Shown: in pieces, positions 47,901 through 57,813 of the stretch
How the letters are laid out: each line of letters opens with the position of its first letter
Position numbering within the stretch: the stretch's first letter is position 1
NCBI RefSeq assembly: GCF_000003815.2
Contig: NC_049982.1
Coordinates: 14,161,704-14,225,703 of the forward strand
Direction: 5' to 3'
DNA: 64,000 nucleotides
Source: Branchiostoma floridae
Taxonomy: Eukaryota > Chordata > Leptocardii > Amphioxiformes > Branchiostomatidae
The notes under the pieces: generated by a model
Database searches by the model: none
What the model was told of the DNA's origin: nothing
Seen by the model: the letters and a program-made list of their open reading frames with translations, nothing else
Position numbers and translations under genes: made by a program

Positions 47901-50900
47901 GTTAATCACTTGATTGTTAATTCATGCTGCATTTATGGCTAGAAACAACCGAAAGAGATTTATAAGCCCGTAATGGTGACGAGCATCGCTAACTCCATAG
48001 AAACGAAGGCTGTGTGGGTTTACAATCATTTGTTTGAGCATTAAATGGGATCTGTCCTTTTACTGAAATCGCATGTTTAATGCAAAATAGAAGCAATTAC
48101 TAAATGGTATTGACCGTCTGTATTGAGAGAGGGAGAAAGTGGTGTATTGGCCCATTACCGTATTGAAAAACGAAAATCACAAGCCTCACAGTAATGCATT
48201 TTAATTTTGTCTTTCAAGACTTCAAAATTTGTTATGAAATTTCCTAATGTACCGAGCTGCCTGCACAATGTTTTCTTCACCATCCTGGGAGATGACTTTC
48301 AATGTCAGAGAAAACAGGAACACGGAACCGCAGCTTTATGTAATGAATGTTTACAATGTTCAAAACACTGCGTCAGCGATGTCTTTCTTCTCAAGGTCAT
48401 GTATGCATGGCGTCAGTCATAATTCCTGTTTACTATCAATATCATATACGTTTGATGGCAGCCTAAAACCACCCTAAATCCGATGCAGATCAATTTCCTT
48501 GTTTCATTTTTGCCACGTCAGTCGGTATCTCGCCGCCATCTGACAGCGAATCGATCAGCCCAGCCTGCTGGAGGTTAATTAAAAACGAATGCCACACTTT
48601 CCGGAGAGCTGACGTCTACTTGCTGTTCGTTGTCCGTACACTTTGAACATCTGGGGAGGATTCACTTATCGCAAGTGTGACCGGGCATAGTCTGATTGAT
48701 AACGTCTAACCAACAACACAAGATTGGAGGCTTTATAATCTAAAGCTACTGAAGGGATGTAATGATATATCATACGTTATAGCAAATGCTTGCCAGCCCT
48801 ATCCTGTACACCTGTCGTCAGTAATACGTTATCATCACGAACACCCCTTTTCTGGATGATCGGGAAGGAGGCACTGAAGCTGTGATCAACAAATTTGATT
48901 TTGCAACAACAAACTATGAGCCGTTTGTTTCTATGTCTCGATAAAATGACAATCGTCGTAAGAGAAAGAGAAAGAGCGGGGGGATGAAAGCACACTAATT
49001 CAAAGAACATCCAAGCATGTGGAATGATATGTCACATTTCTCTCAGTTTCTACTCATATCAAACCTTAAAAACAATCAAGAACAGTATTACAATTTCAGA
49101 CAGACTCTACCCCAGGGCTTTATGGGTAATCGATGAAACATGGCGTCGTGTCAAAAGAACGGCTTACCTTGTCTTGATAAAATACTGACTCGTTATGAAC
49201 TTTTAATCATTACTTTTTTGAAAATAAGCGTTAGGTTTCGTGCCTAGATTTCCTTTCCAATCGTACATTATCCTTCGAGGAATCATTATTTCTTGTTATC
49301 TTCTGAGTTGGCATTAGATACTTAGTAGTTGGTACGTCTATCATTTGATTATTCATTTCGTTAATCATACATTTTCCTCCTGTTCTCTAGTGACATCCAC
49401 TGCAGGTCCGTTTAAAGTTTTGTGACACTACTGTTGTATCCGTTAGTATCTATTTTTTAATATTTTTTGACTGATAATGACAGATCCAACAGGAGATACA
49501 CACTATCCAGGCTGGATGTCACTACATACACAATTACTAGTATATAAAGATATATATAGTAACATCCAGACTGGAGGCATATGGGCAAAATTATAACTGT
49601 TGTTTACCTTAAAGGGCAAAATAGTAATCTATAATAGCTTCGTCACCTCCGACTTGTTCAAACATTTGGAAGAAAGATAGAAGATGGAATCGAACTTTTT
49701 TTAGTTCATAACATATACCTAACAGAAGTATGCCTCGTGTACATATGATATCACGCATTTCCTGGTCCATACCGTTGCAGTTACTTAGGGGACATGTTAT
49801 GCTGTTGTTTCACCCAATTTTAGTGGCAGAAGAGGGAAGGCGCTTCACACTAGTGCCCTTTTCGGCACAGAGAGCGAATAATCTATAAACAGTCACAGCG
49901 AGAGAGCCTACGTCAGGCCAAATGTTACTCTGATTCCTCACACTTCATGGACTAGCACTCCTCATTGTTGATTCACTTATAGGAAGTCATCATCATACTC
50001 TCCTGGGAATCAGAGCAAAGTTGGAATCTACAAGTTCAGGATACCAACAAAACAACATTTTGGTCTATTCTTAAATCATGAAACAAAGGAGTAAACAAGA
50101 CCGGCTCAAGTTGGTGGAAGGATGGTGGAAACCGGCCCAAGTTGCTTCCACCTTCTCCCGAGAACCAGAGAAAAGTCCGAATCTATTGACGTCGTTGCTT
50201 TCCTAAGCAAAAGTCCGAATACCTTAACATAACGTTTGTGCTGTAATCAGGGACAACACTCGATCTTTAGCTAGACTGCGACATTTTCATGCGTCACGGT
50301 TCGTACAGCCATCTTTTCAGCACCGTGGACAGGGTGGATTTTCCAAGAGAAAATTTAAACAGTGTATTCAAAAGGTCTCTGGCAAATATGAAAAAAAATC
50401 GATTGGTTTACCGGTATGCATTCCGTTATTTTGCACTACATTAGAATTTGTATCATTCAGTACCCTGAAACTGTACTTCCAGACCACACGAGGAAGGCTG
50501 CGATCCACACCTCCAGAGACAGCGGCAGGCACTTCCCCAGCCTCCGCAACATCGTCACCATATTCGAGGTGCTGGCCGTGGTCGCCGTCTTCACCATCCT
50601 GTTTTCCGCTACCGCCAGCAGGTTGGTGCACTTTGGGCCTCTCCGGTCCAATTAACCTTTTTTTCTGAAGCACACCTATCTCTTGTCTTACAATAAACGT
50701 TAATAATATGTTTAGTTTGTCACTGGACATAATATGATGTGAATTTGAGAAATATCTGTGCATTACAAGCTAACTATGGCCTTTTACCACCACAAAGGCC
50801 TGTCACTGCCACTAGCCGCAGCTAGGTACTCATTCACACCTGAGTTAAGTGGGGAAAGTCGTGTAAAGTGCATGTTCGGGCATGACGCACCCGCCATGAC

Positions 50901-53900
50901 ACATGAGTCAGGGGTAGGAGGAACCCCTTGCATCCTTGGTCGGAAGTCCTCCTAGGAGACGGAAACTCCAATAAACAAACCTGCATCTGCTGGGGCCGTC
51001 TTACACGTTGCATACAGTTGCCCCTGTAGGACTAGTGTGCCAGTGGACGAGAGGGTGGAGAAGGACGTGCACACCCCTCCTTCACCTTAAAAAACCCAAG
51101 TGCAGGCCAGGCAGACGGGTCGCCTTAAAAAAACCCGTCTGCCTACCATTGTCTTCCGAGACAGACGGATGCCAACCAACAAGCTAACTACAGTATCGGT
51201 GGATTCTAGATATCAAACCCAGTCAAATTCACAGTATTTGTGGTATCAAGATTACTGCGATGTTACCGGCCTAGTCGCCTTTCAGTCTCAAACCTCGGAT
51301 CTTCTGGACAAGTTTATATGGAGATAAATGACGAGAGTATCCCATTACAACTGGGGAGTAAAAGTGGGGTCTTCTGACTAACTTCTGTAATCCCTTCTCA
51401 CGGAGCTATGAAGAGATGTCACGGGCGGGTGACAGGAAGAGAGGGATGGTGGGAAATGGGAATCCAGCAGGGGGCTGAGGCAGAATGCAGCGTCTCGTCA
51501 CCAAATTACACCCGCCTGGAACTTTGATCTCTTTAGAGAACATAATTTGTAACGCGGGATTACGCAGCACTTAGAAGTTGAACTCATATGACAACTTTAA
51601 AAGCAAATTAGGCATAATCCCCAAGCAGATGTTGGCTACAAAATCCTAACGTTTTCGAACGGTCAAAGCCAAAGTCGGAGAGGCTAGACCAGTCAGAAAA
51701 CATAACAATTTTCTTATCATGGAGCCATGGATACATATACAAAAATATATTGTGCTTGGCAGAGAGGCGGGCCTTGGTGATATGGCAGAAAAGTCATCAT
51801 CGGATATGTCAAAGTTAGCCCCCCCCCCCCTCCCGGCTACGCCCACGAGCTGACATTCTCCCTGTCCTTCCACAGCCAACTGTTCAAAATGACCCACCTG
51901 TGCACAGCACATCAAACCTAAAGTCCAGCCGAGCGTCCCATCCCTCTAAATACCAATTAGTTTGCAGTTTCCCCATTTGCAGGCGCCGTGGAATGGCTTG
52001 GATCCATTTGGCAGTATATTGAAGCGCCCCGTAATGGTTTTGACGGTGACCTTAAAGAGCTGCATTGTCAGCTGATATTCCACTATGTGTGGGAAATGAA
52101 ATAAAGCGTAAAATCAATGTAACGTCTGGAGGTCGCAGATGGTCGTTGGGAAGGATTCCCTTCACTCTTGCTGGAATTAGGAACGCATCAGTGAGCTTGC
52201 TTTAAGGGATGACGATTTGCGTCAGTGCGGGTCAGAGGTCAGAAGACGCAAATCTGTCGTGTATGTCCTCTCGGCCCAGTTCTGCAAAGTGTTCCGTTTG
52301 TTAGCTACCCTGAGATCCAGCTGTGAACACTATACCCGCTCCAATCTACCTCCGCTCTGAAGGCAGATGCCATGCGTCAGTGATGCGATGTCGGTCCACG
52401 ACCTCATAATTTCGTCAATGATATCAACCTTTTTCGAGTGAAGTATTATAAGTATAACACTCGTTCTCATTGAAATGTCGAAAATGGCATTTTTTTGGTC
52501 GAAAAATAAATCGGCTTTATTTTCACTGAAAACTACTTGGTTGTTTGGGAAAATTCCTCTTTTAACCATAGCCAAAAAATGACAACTTATTACTAGTATT
52601 TTCGGTCCCATTGGTAATGCATTACAGGGCAGGTAACAAACGTTACCGGTAACGTTTGTTACAACAGTAGACTTTACCCTGTTTTCTTCGAAAGGACTTA
52701 CCTTATTGACTACATCTTTTAGGTATAAGTGAATGTCCCTAGTGACATTTGAAAAGTGGCCAGCTTTTTTACACCAGGTCAAATAGAAAGCCTAGACAGT
52801 ATCGAACAATGGTAACGTTTGTTACAGTCATTTCTGTACAACATTTTGTAAGCAAGGTAGGATACAAATGACAGTCAACAACCCTTTCTTGTTTCTTTAG
52901 AAAACCAGAAAAACTGTACAGCGTCACAAAAACGGCCATTTCTAGTCTTATACGTGCATAATATAACCGTGGCAACCATCGTACTAGTGGTGGTAACGTT
53001 TGTTACAGAATCTGGCGACAGGCATAAACCACCTCACACAGCCTCCAAGATCAGTGACAGGAGCGATCTGACGTAATCGGGCAGAGGGCCTGGGTAGCTG
53101 GTTTCACCTGCCGAACAATCATTCTGGGAACTGAATTGTTGAATTTTTGGCTACTATTTGAATTCTTCGTTTCTTCTCAGGCGACAGCCATTTTTTAGGG
53201 TGTGAAATCCCACCCGTGGCTATAATAATCTTTTAAGCCATCAACCAATACGAATGTTGTGGTGCATCTTTTGTAAAACATTACAGGGGTTGTGGAAAAA
53301 TGAAGAAACCAGTGATGTTGTCTATAATTTGCTCTATATCAAGGCGTAAAGTCAGGCGACAGCATTTCGACATTTAAATGAGAACGAGCCATAAGTATTT
53401 CCCATTGATTATACAAATAAGTTCCTCATTTACATAAATCGTATCAGTTGATCATCTTCTTCAATTGTTCAAAGTATGAAAATCGTATCTTATAAAAGAA
53501 GGCTATTCTAGCGGTTCCTCATAGTGTTCATCCTTAGTCCATCATTTACCACTATGGAATTAATATTATAGTACGTATTTCCTCAATAATCATGCGAATC
53601 AGCTCTTTATTTGCATTATTCATATGTATAGACATTTCTCTTTTTCTCAGTTACATATGTGACAACTTTGACAATCATGGAAGGCAGGGGATTCATAAAC
53701 TTTCCTCAATAATTATGCAAACTAGCTATTGATTTACTTAATTAGCATCTTTCTATATCTTGATGGTCTGTCAACATGTTTTTGAGTTATTCTTGTCTAA
53801 AGTGAAATCAGCCTTTGTATTTTCAAAAGGCCACAAAGGGGTCCCAACCTTATACAGTAGTACTTACTCTCTGCCCAAGCTATCTACCACTTAAAAATCT

Positions 53901-55216
53901 ACCACGACTACGGCATGTCCAGAACATGAGACTTCAAAAATGGAATTTCCGCTGCAGTACCTTAAAAGCCACTAGGAGCCCATCATCAAACTTGACCTTT
54001 ATGTTCCTGACCCATACCTACCTACCAAATTTCACCATCCAAGGCTTCTCGAGTTACACGTACGATGACGCATCCCAATGGACTCGTAAACGGTCCATGT
54101 GCATAACAGATCCGCGCACATCTGGACGCAGATCTAGAGCCGCCTGTTATCGATTTTCAATTGCAGTCTTTACTTAAATAAATGGCCAGGGGATATACAC
54201 AACGAAATGTGATTGCAGGTGAAATACACAGCTCAGTAGCGATACGCGAGACCAGCAGCGATGGTACGGCCGCCAATAATTCTCTGTATCCATGCCCATG
54301 ATTCCAAGTACGAAGTCACTTTGGCATTTCTGAATTATTCAAAGCAACACAACCACGACGCGTGCCTAAGTACATACTTGAGATTATTTCCATATTGATA
54401 GAGGGTTCATTTTAATTTTTTTCTTTAGATGTTGGTCCTTATTTCCAATCTGAAGTTTCAAATTCCTTAATCACTGCCAAAATCTAACAATTCTAACTTC
54501 TTTTTCATTTTCTTTACTTTTAGATATCGAAATAGACATGACAAGATGCCCCCTGTGTCTTGGAATAAGATTCTTCTTCAATAAGCAAACCCAAAAAATG
54601 GTCCAACTATTGGGATGCAGATGCATGTCTTACTGAACCGACAATCAGCATAACTGTCATACTATCTTCTCGTTGAGTCCCTGTGGACGGTAAACGGACC
54701 AGTATTACCCGTGATGCCATGTGCGTGAGATGGCTCCACAGGGATTCTTGTCTTCGGCACAACTTAGCGGGCCAGTTTGAACCCTTGACCCAAGGCGATG
54801 CTCAAAGTCACTGGATATGGACACCCTATCTTTCAAAACATCTGTCACCACCATCGCTTACAGGATCTTACAGTTCCCGGACTATAATGAATGTGAAGTG
54901 TGAATGAGATCACAGGACTTCTTTTCCCTCAAAGATGTCATGAATATTGTCACCGAAGATAGGCACATTAGTCTATTACAACCGTGTATTTCTGATATAC
55001 TAGTATGTAAACGATGATGAATCTTTTTTGTTTATCAGGAGAAAGAAGCCTCAGAAGAGAAGAAAGCCACGCCTTGTGAACGACTTGACCTTGAGACTGG
55101 AAGACCTGGAGAAGGTCGGATTACATCTTGATCCAGAATTGTCCAGGAACAACTTCACTATCCTGCCGAAAAACGACAACAACAATTACCTCCCGGGACC
55201 TACCATCATGGTGTAG
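38806..55216 (+). CDS. Unrecognised type I single-pass membrane protein
   Basis: Four exons 38806-38920, 44755-44835, 50483-50621 and 55039-55216 (513 nt, 170 residues) join in consistent phases (1, 1, 2). The N terminus is a signal peptide (ALFIFSHLYFFATGWATA). A short ectodomain follows with two NVT N-glycosylation sequons, then a transmembrane helix (about residues 87-108, IVTIFEVLAVVAVFTILF), a strongly basic stop-transfer segment (RRKKPQKRRKPR) and a cytoplasmic tail of about 50 residues ending in TIMV, which fits a class II PDZ ligand. I cannot assign a family. Introns are long (5.8, 5.6 and 4.4 kb), so further exons may have been missed; those that fit phase are listed separately. Confidence 0.7.
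44755..44835 (+). CDS. Membrane-protein exon 2: glycosylated stalk
   Basis: 81 nt, phase 1 to 1, acceptor ttctacag after a pyrimidine-rich tract, donor gtacgt. It encodes VVGNVTDIYNVTDAPTEVP and following, with two N-glycosylation sequons, fitting an extracellular stalk. Confidence 0.7.
45297..45409 (+). CDS. Candidate alternative terminal exon (soluble or truncated isoform)
   Basis: A good acceptor (gattatctttcag) is followed in phase 1, the phase left by exon 2 of the membrane-protein gene, by 36 open codons ending in TAG. The product would lack the transmembrane exon and carry DPNKPIRVEHVLGYVIFYYR instead. An open run of this length is not rare by chance. Confidence 0.25.
45770..46000. 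repeat. 39-bp minisatellite
   Basis: About five to six units of about 39 bp, each containing gtactcacctgtggaaact and tacgtcatcaggtg segments. The unit is a multiple of three, so two plus-strand frames remain open across it; these are not evidence of a gene. It lies in an intron of the membrane-protein gene. Confidence 0.85.
46023..46125. repeat. Diverged direct duplication
   Basis: The segments tggtgtaaattttatatgca (about 46025) and tgtgtaaatttcatgtactt (about 46094), each followed by ttggaggct, are diverged direct copies spaced by about 69 bp, immediately after the minisatellite. Confidence 0.6.
49506..49575. repeat. Small imperfect hairpin
   Basis: tccaggctggatgtcacta at 49506-49524 pairs with 49557-49575 with two mismatches, enclosing an AT-rich loop. 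It could be a relic of a small inverted-repeat element. Confidence 0.6.
50483..50621 (+). CDS. Membrane-protein exon 3: transmembrane helix
   Basis: 139 nt, phase 1 to 2, acceptor cttccag, donor ag/gttggt. It encodes a basic juxtamembrane part (DHTRKAAIHTSRDSGRH) and a hydrophobic helix of about 22 residues. The exon is GC-rich compared with its flanks, as coding sequence here usually is. Confidence 0.75.
51109..51144. repeat. Perfect 12-bp hairpin
   Basis: aggcagacgggt (51109-51120) and acccgtctgcct (51133-51144) are perfect complements with a 12-nt loop containing ccttaaaaaa, which also occurs just upstream near 51084. Function unknown. Confidence 0.75.
52448..53397. mobile_element. Candidate inverted-repeat element with palindromic core
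   Basis: The segment at 52460-52486 (ctcgttctcattgaaatgtc and following) recurs inverted at 53363-53388 with few mismatches. ATAAGTA flanks both ends (52448-52454 and 53391-53397), a possible 7-bp target duplication. Inside are a 30-bp perfect palindrome (52633-52662) and two more copies of its half-site ggtaacgtttgttaca. I see no transposase. The two termini are not symmetrical to the base, so the limits are tentative. Confidence 0.5.
53380..54065. repeat. Second, diverged copy of the octamer interspersed repeat
   Basis: This segment matches the repeat at 7530-8420 in order: attatgcaaa and ctcagttacatatgtgacaa modules, then the tail with gcatgtccagaacatgag, ccgctgcagtacctt and cctacctaccaaatt. 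It is shorter, with many mismatches, and lies in an intron of the membrane-protein gene. Confidence 0.75.
54524..54584 (+). CDS. Candidate alternative terminal exon (short cytoplasmic tail)
   Basis: A long pyrimidine tract and acceptor (tctttacttttag) precede an exon that, joined in phase 2 after the transmembrane exon, reads RYRNRHDKMPPVSWNKILLQ then TAA. It begins with basic residues, as the stop-transfer segment after a membrane helix should. It lies 455 bp upstream of the constitutive last exon and would make a mutually exclusive short tail. Confidence 0.4.
55039..55216 (+). CDS. Membrane-protein exon 4: cytoplasmic tail
   Basis: 178 nt ending in TAG at 55214-55216, phase 2 at entry, acceptor ttatcag. 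It encodes RRKKPQKRRKPRLVNDLTLR, then an acidic/Leu helix (LEDLEKVGLHLDPEL) and an Asn-rich end finishing TIMV. Confidence 0.75.
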
Positions 55217-57378
55217 CTGCACGTATTGTCCGCTGTGTGTCGCTGCTGTAAGAAGAGGTTGGCACACAGAGAGCCGAAGTTGACTTGCAAAAAAACAACA
55301 ACTTGATTTTGATTACAACTTGGTTGTTTGGATGAATATCTTCCTAGGTTACGATCTGGCACGCTTTGTACTATTATACTGATGTAACAACATAGATTCG
55401 TTAGATTACTAACACACATTACCGGCCACGCGACGTGTATAGTGAACTGAGACCTGTCCAGGGTTCCAAAACCTAATGTGTATATATTCTATTGTATATA
55501 TGTATGATAGTGAATGCCAGTAGAATTATGCCAGTATCATGATGAACAAGAAAGCGTTCACCAAGGACATGAAATAGAACTAGTATTTTTGTGATTTCCG
55601 ATTCATATCACTGAGTAGTGCCATTGTGAGGTTGAATAGTTGCGGAGAAATCCATTATTTGACATGGAATATTGTAATTTCTAAATTATAAGAGCAAGCG
55701 TAAACATACTTAACCAGATAATGTTAACAACTATGCAGATTTTACATACAAACTCTGCGGAAACACAATTTCCATATCCATGCTCATTGGAGTGTCGCAA
55801 AGTATTTAATCGTCGAAGCTTCCCTGACGGAATAATATTAAGTTCAGATAACAACCGATCAGATGGACAAGATAGAGGTTGTGCCAACGAGATGTCAATA
55901 TGTCCATGTATCACAGCAAGATGGGGCACGTACATCCCTGTTTGAAGGCTGCTTACTTTGCCTGTATCAGTGCATGTATTTACTCGCGATTTACTCCAGA
56001 CGAGACATGTGCTGTTTCACAAGACAAGAGAACAGTTGACGATCTGCATGGTCCCAATGGGCATGCTGAAGCGTGGTTGGGATGATCCACAGCGCAGACA
56101 GACACGACGTGTGGCGTCGGGCGTGGCGTTCAGCTTAGAATCTAGAGGTCCTGAGTTCGATCCCCGCCGTGCCCCCGACGTTGTGCCCTTGGGAAAGGCA
56201 CTTTACACGACCTTCCTCACTATACCCAGGTGTAAAAATGGGGAGGTAAAAGACTATCTTTACCTTCTGTCTGTACAGTGTATGTGGCACTGTTAATATA
56301 AGTTACAAAACTTGAGTGCAGTGCCACACTGTCCTCGTCAGTCCAAAAAAGCAAATAGAATAAAAAAAGACACGACGTCTGGCGCTAAGCAAACTCGGAA
56401 GACAAACTATAACAATATGGAGCCTAATGACCGTGATATAGATTCATGAAGAGGCAACGAAGCCTACGATACATTGTTGGTAGCATCCACTGTGACTCTA
56501 TAAGTATAGCTGGTGCTACATCCAACTGTTCCGACTGCATGCATCTTCATAGGCTTCGTCACGAGTTCAGCTGAACGGATAGACGTAAGAAGCAAGAACG
56601 GCCTGAGTGGCACTGCAGACGAATGACCACATAGGTATCACTATAACATATGCGGAGAGTTTGAAAGATATTTTCACATGTCGAAGTAGTTTGTATGTGG
56701 CATACATGTAGGAAAGGATGTTTCTGTGAGTGAAAAAACACTGAAATGACAAGTGAGCACACTGTCAGTAACAGTCGTCAATGTAACATAATGATGAACA
56801 TACCTTATATACGTATACATTGAAATGTATGGAAAATTGCGTTAGTGAAGCAAAACAAAGACAAGATGATGAAATTTATTATCGATCAGGATTCCATGAG
56901 AAAGAAAATGACTACCGTCTAAACATGTACAGTGGTGTATTCGGGTTGTCAGGAGTCGCCAGACTAGCCCACACTGGCCCGCTAGTGACTAAAACAAGAC
57001 CTCTGGTCCTGTAGATATCTCACTATGCACTTGTAAATTAGATATTCTACAGCAATCAACTCATCTTTACTGACATAGATAGCTGTACATAAGTGCACAT
57101 CTGTAGCAATTTGAAAATAAACAAACAGCAAGTGGACGTTTTGCTTGACAAAGTATTGTGTCTTAAAGAATCGCTACACTAGCCTGCCAGCTTGTTGAAC
57201 ACACATCTGGTCCATACCCAAACAATATGAGATGATAGGTGAAAATGTATCACATCTATCTTATTTACAGTTGGAAGACACATCTGTCGTACGCGTAAAA
57301 AGCATAACTCTCATATGTCCTTGGATAATTTCCCTGGATTCTTTTAACTTAATATCATCTCCTGTGGAGATTGACAGT
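55217..57378. other. Intergenic region with one SINE
   Basis: Between the stop of the membrane-protein gene and that of the minus-strand gene. Apart from the SINE at about 56100-56285 I see no feature; there is no canonical AATAAA soon after the 55216 stop. Confidence 0.6.
56100..56285 (+). mobile_element. tRNA-derived SINE
   Basis: The head contains a tRNA-like T-arm/B box (ggtcctgagttcgatccccg) at about 56147-56166 and a degenerate A-box region upstream (gcgtggcgttcagcttagaa). A conserved-looking body (ttgggaaaggcactttacac, ttcctcactatacccaggtg) follows. The lack of a complete cloverleaf rules out a functional tRNA gene. Confidence 0.75.
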
Positions 57379-57813
57379 TCAGGTGGACGTTTTGCTGCTT
57401 TTCCGCCGCTTGTGTGGTGACTTCTTGTCGCCTCTGATGGTCCGATGGACAGAGGCGCCTGTGGTTGTAGTGTGCAACGGTTGAAGTCGGTCTACCTTGA
57501 AGACTTTGCTATCCGTGTGTGGATACGACACGCCCCCAGCCGAATTCGAAACTGCCAGCTTCGGCAAACTGTTGCCAGTGTTGGCCAAACCTTTCGGTGA
57601 CGCTCGCCGGCGTTTAGAGTTGCTGCTGCTCTTTTGTGCTCTTTTCCCCGACTTCTTGTGATGTTTCCTGTGCCTCACAGACTCGTCAGAAGATAAAGGC
57701 GGGAAGCCTGAGGTTCCTGGGGTGAGAAGGCTGCTGCTGTGATGGGACGAGCCGGTTACGGTCGGCAGGAAGGTGGATGGTCCGCTGTACTTAGTGACCA
57801 AAGTCGAACTTTT
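57379..57813 (-). CDS. Basic-protein terminal exon
   Basis: 435 nt, phase 0 to TGA at 57381-57379, acceptor atcccag (alternative ttcgag, nine bases upstream, also in frame). Low-complexity Ser/Lys/Arg-rich sequence with a Gly/Thr/Pro-rich start. Confidence 0.6.
   Translation of the reverse strand, partial: KSSTLVTKYSGPSTFLPTVTGSSHHSSSLLTPGTSGFPPLSSDESVRHRKHHKKSGKRAQKSSSNSKRRRASPKGLANTGNSLPKLAVSNSAGGVSYPHTDSKVFKVDRLQPLHTTTTGASVHRTIRGDKKSPHKRRKSSKTST

Noticed and set aside
52330-52975. Minus-strand frames of 150 and 68 codons with VTNVT repeats
   Set aside because: The repeats follow from the palindromic DNA motif; no recognised protein family and the frame breaks between copies. Kept only as part of the candidate element.
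56145-56170. tRNA gene suggested by the T-arm-like sequence
   Set aside because: Acceptor and anticodon arms do not form; the downstream body shows that it is a SINE.
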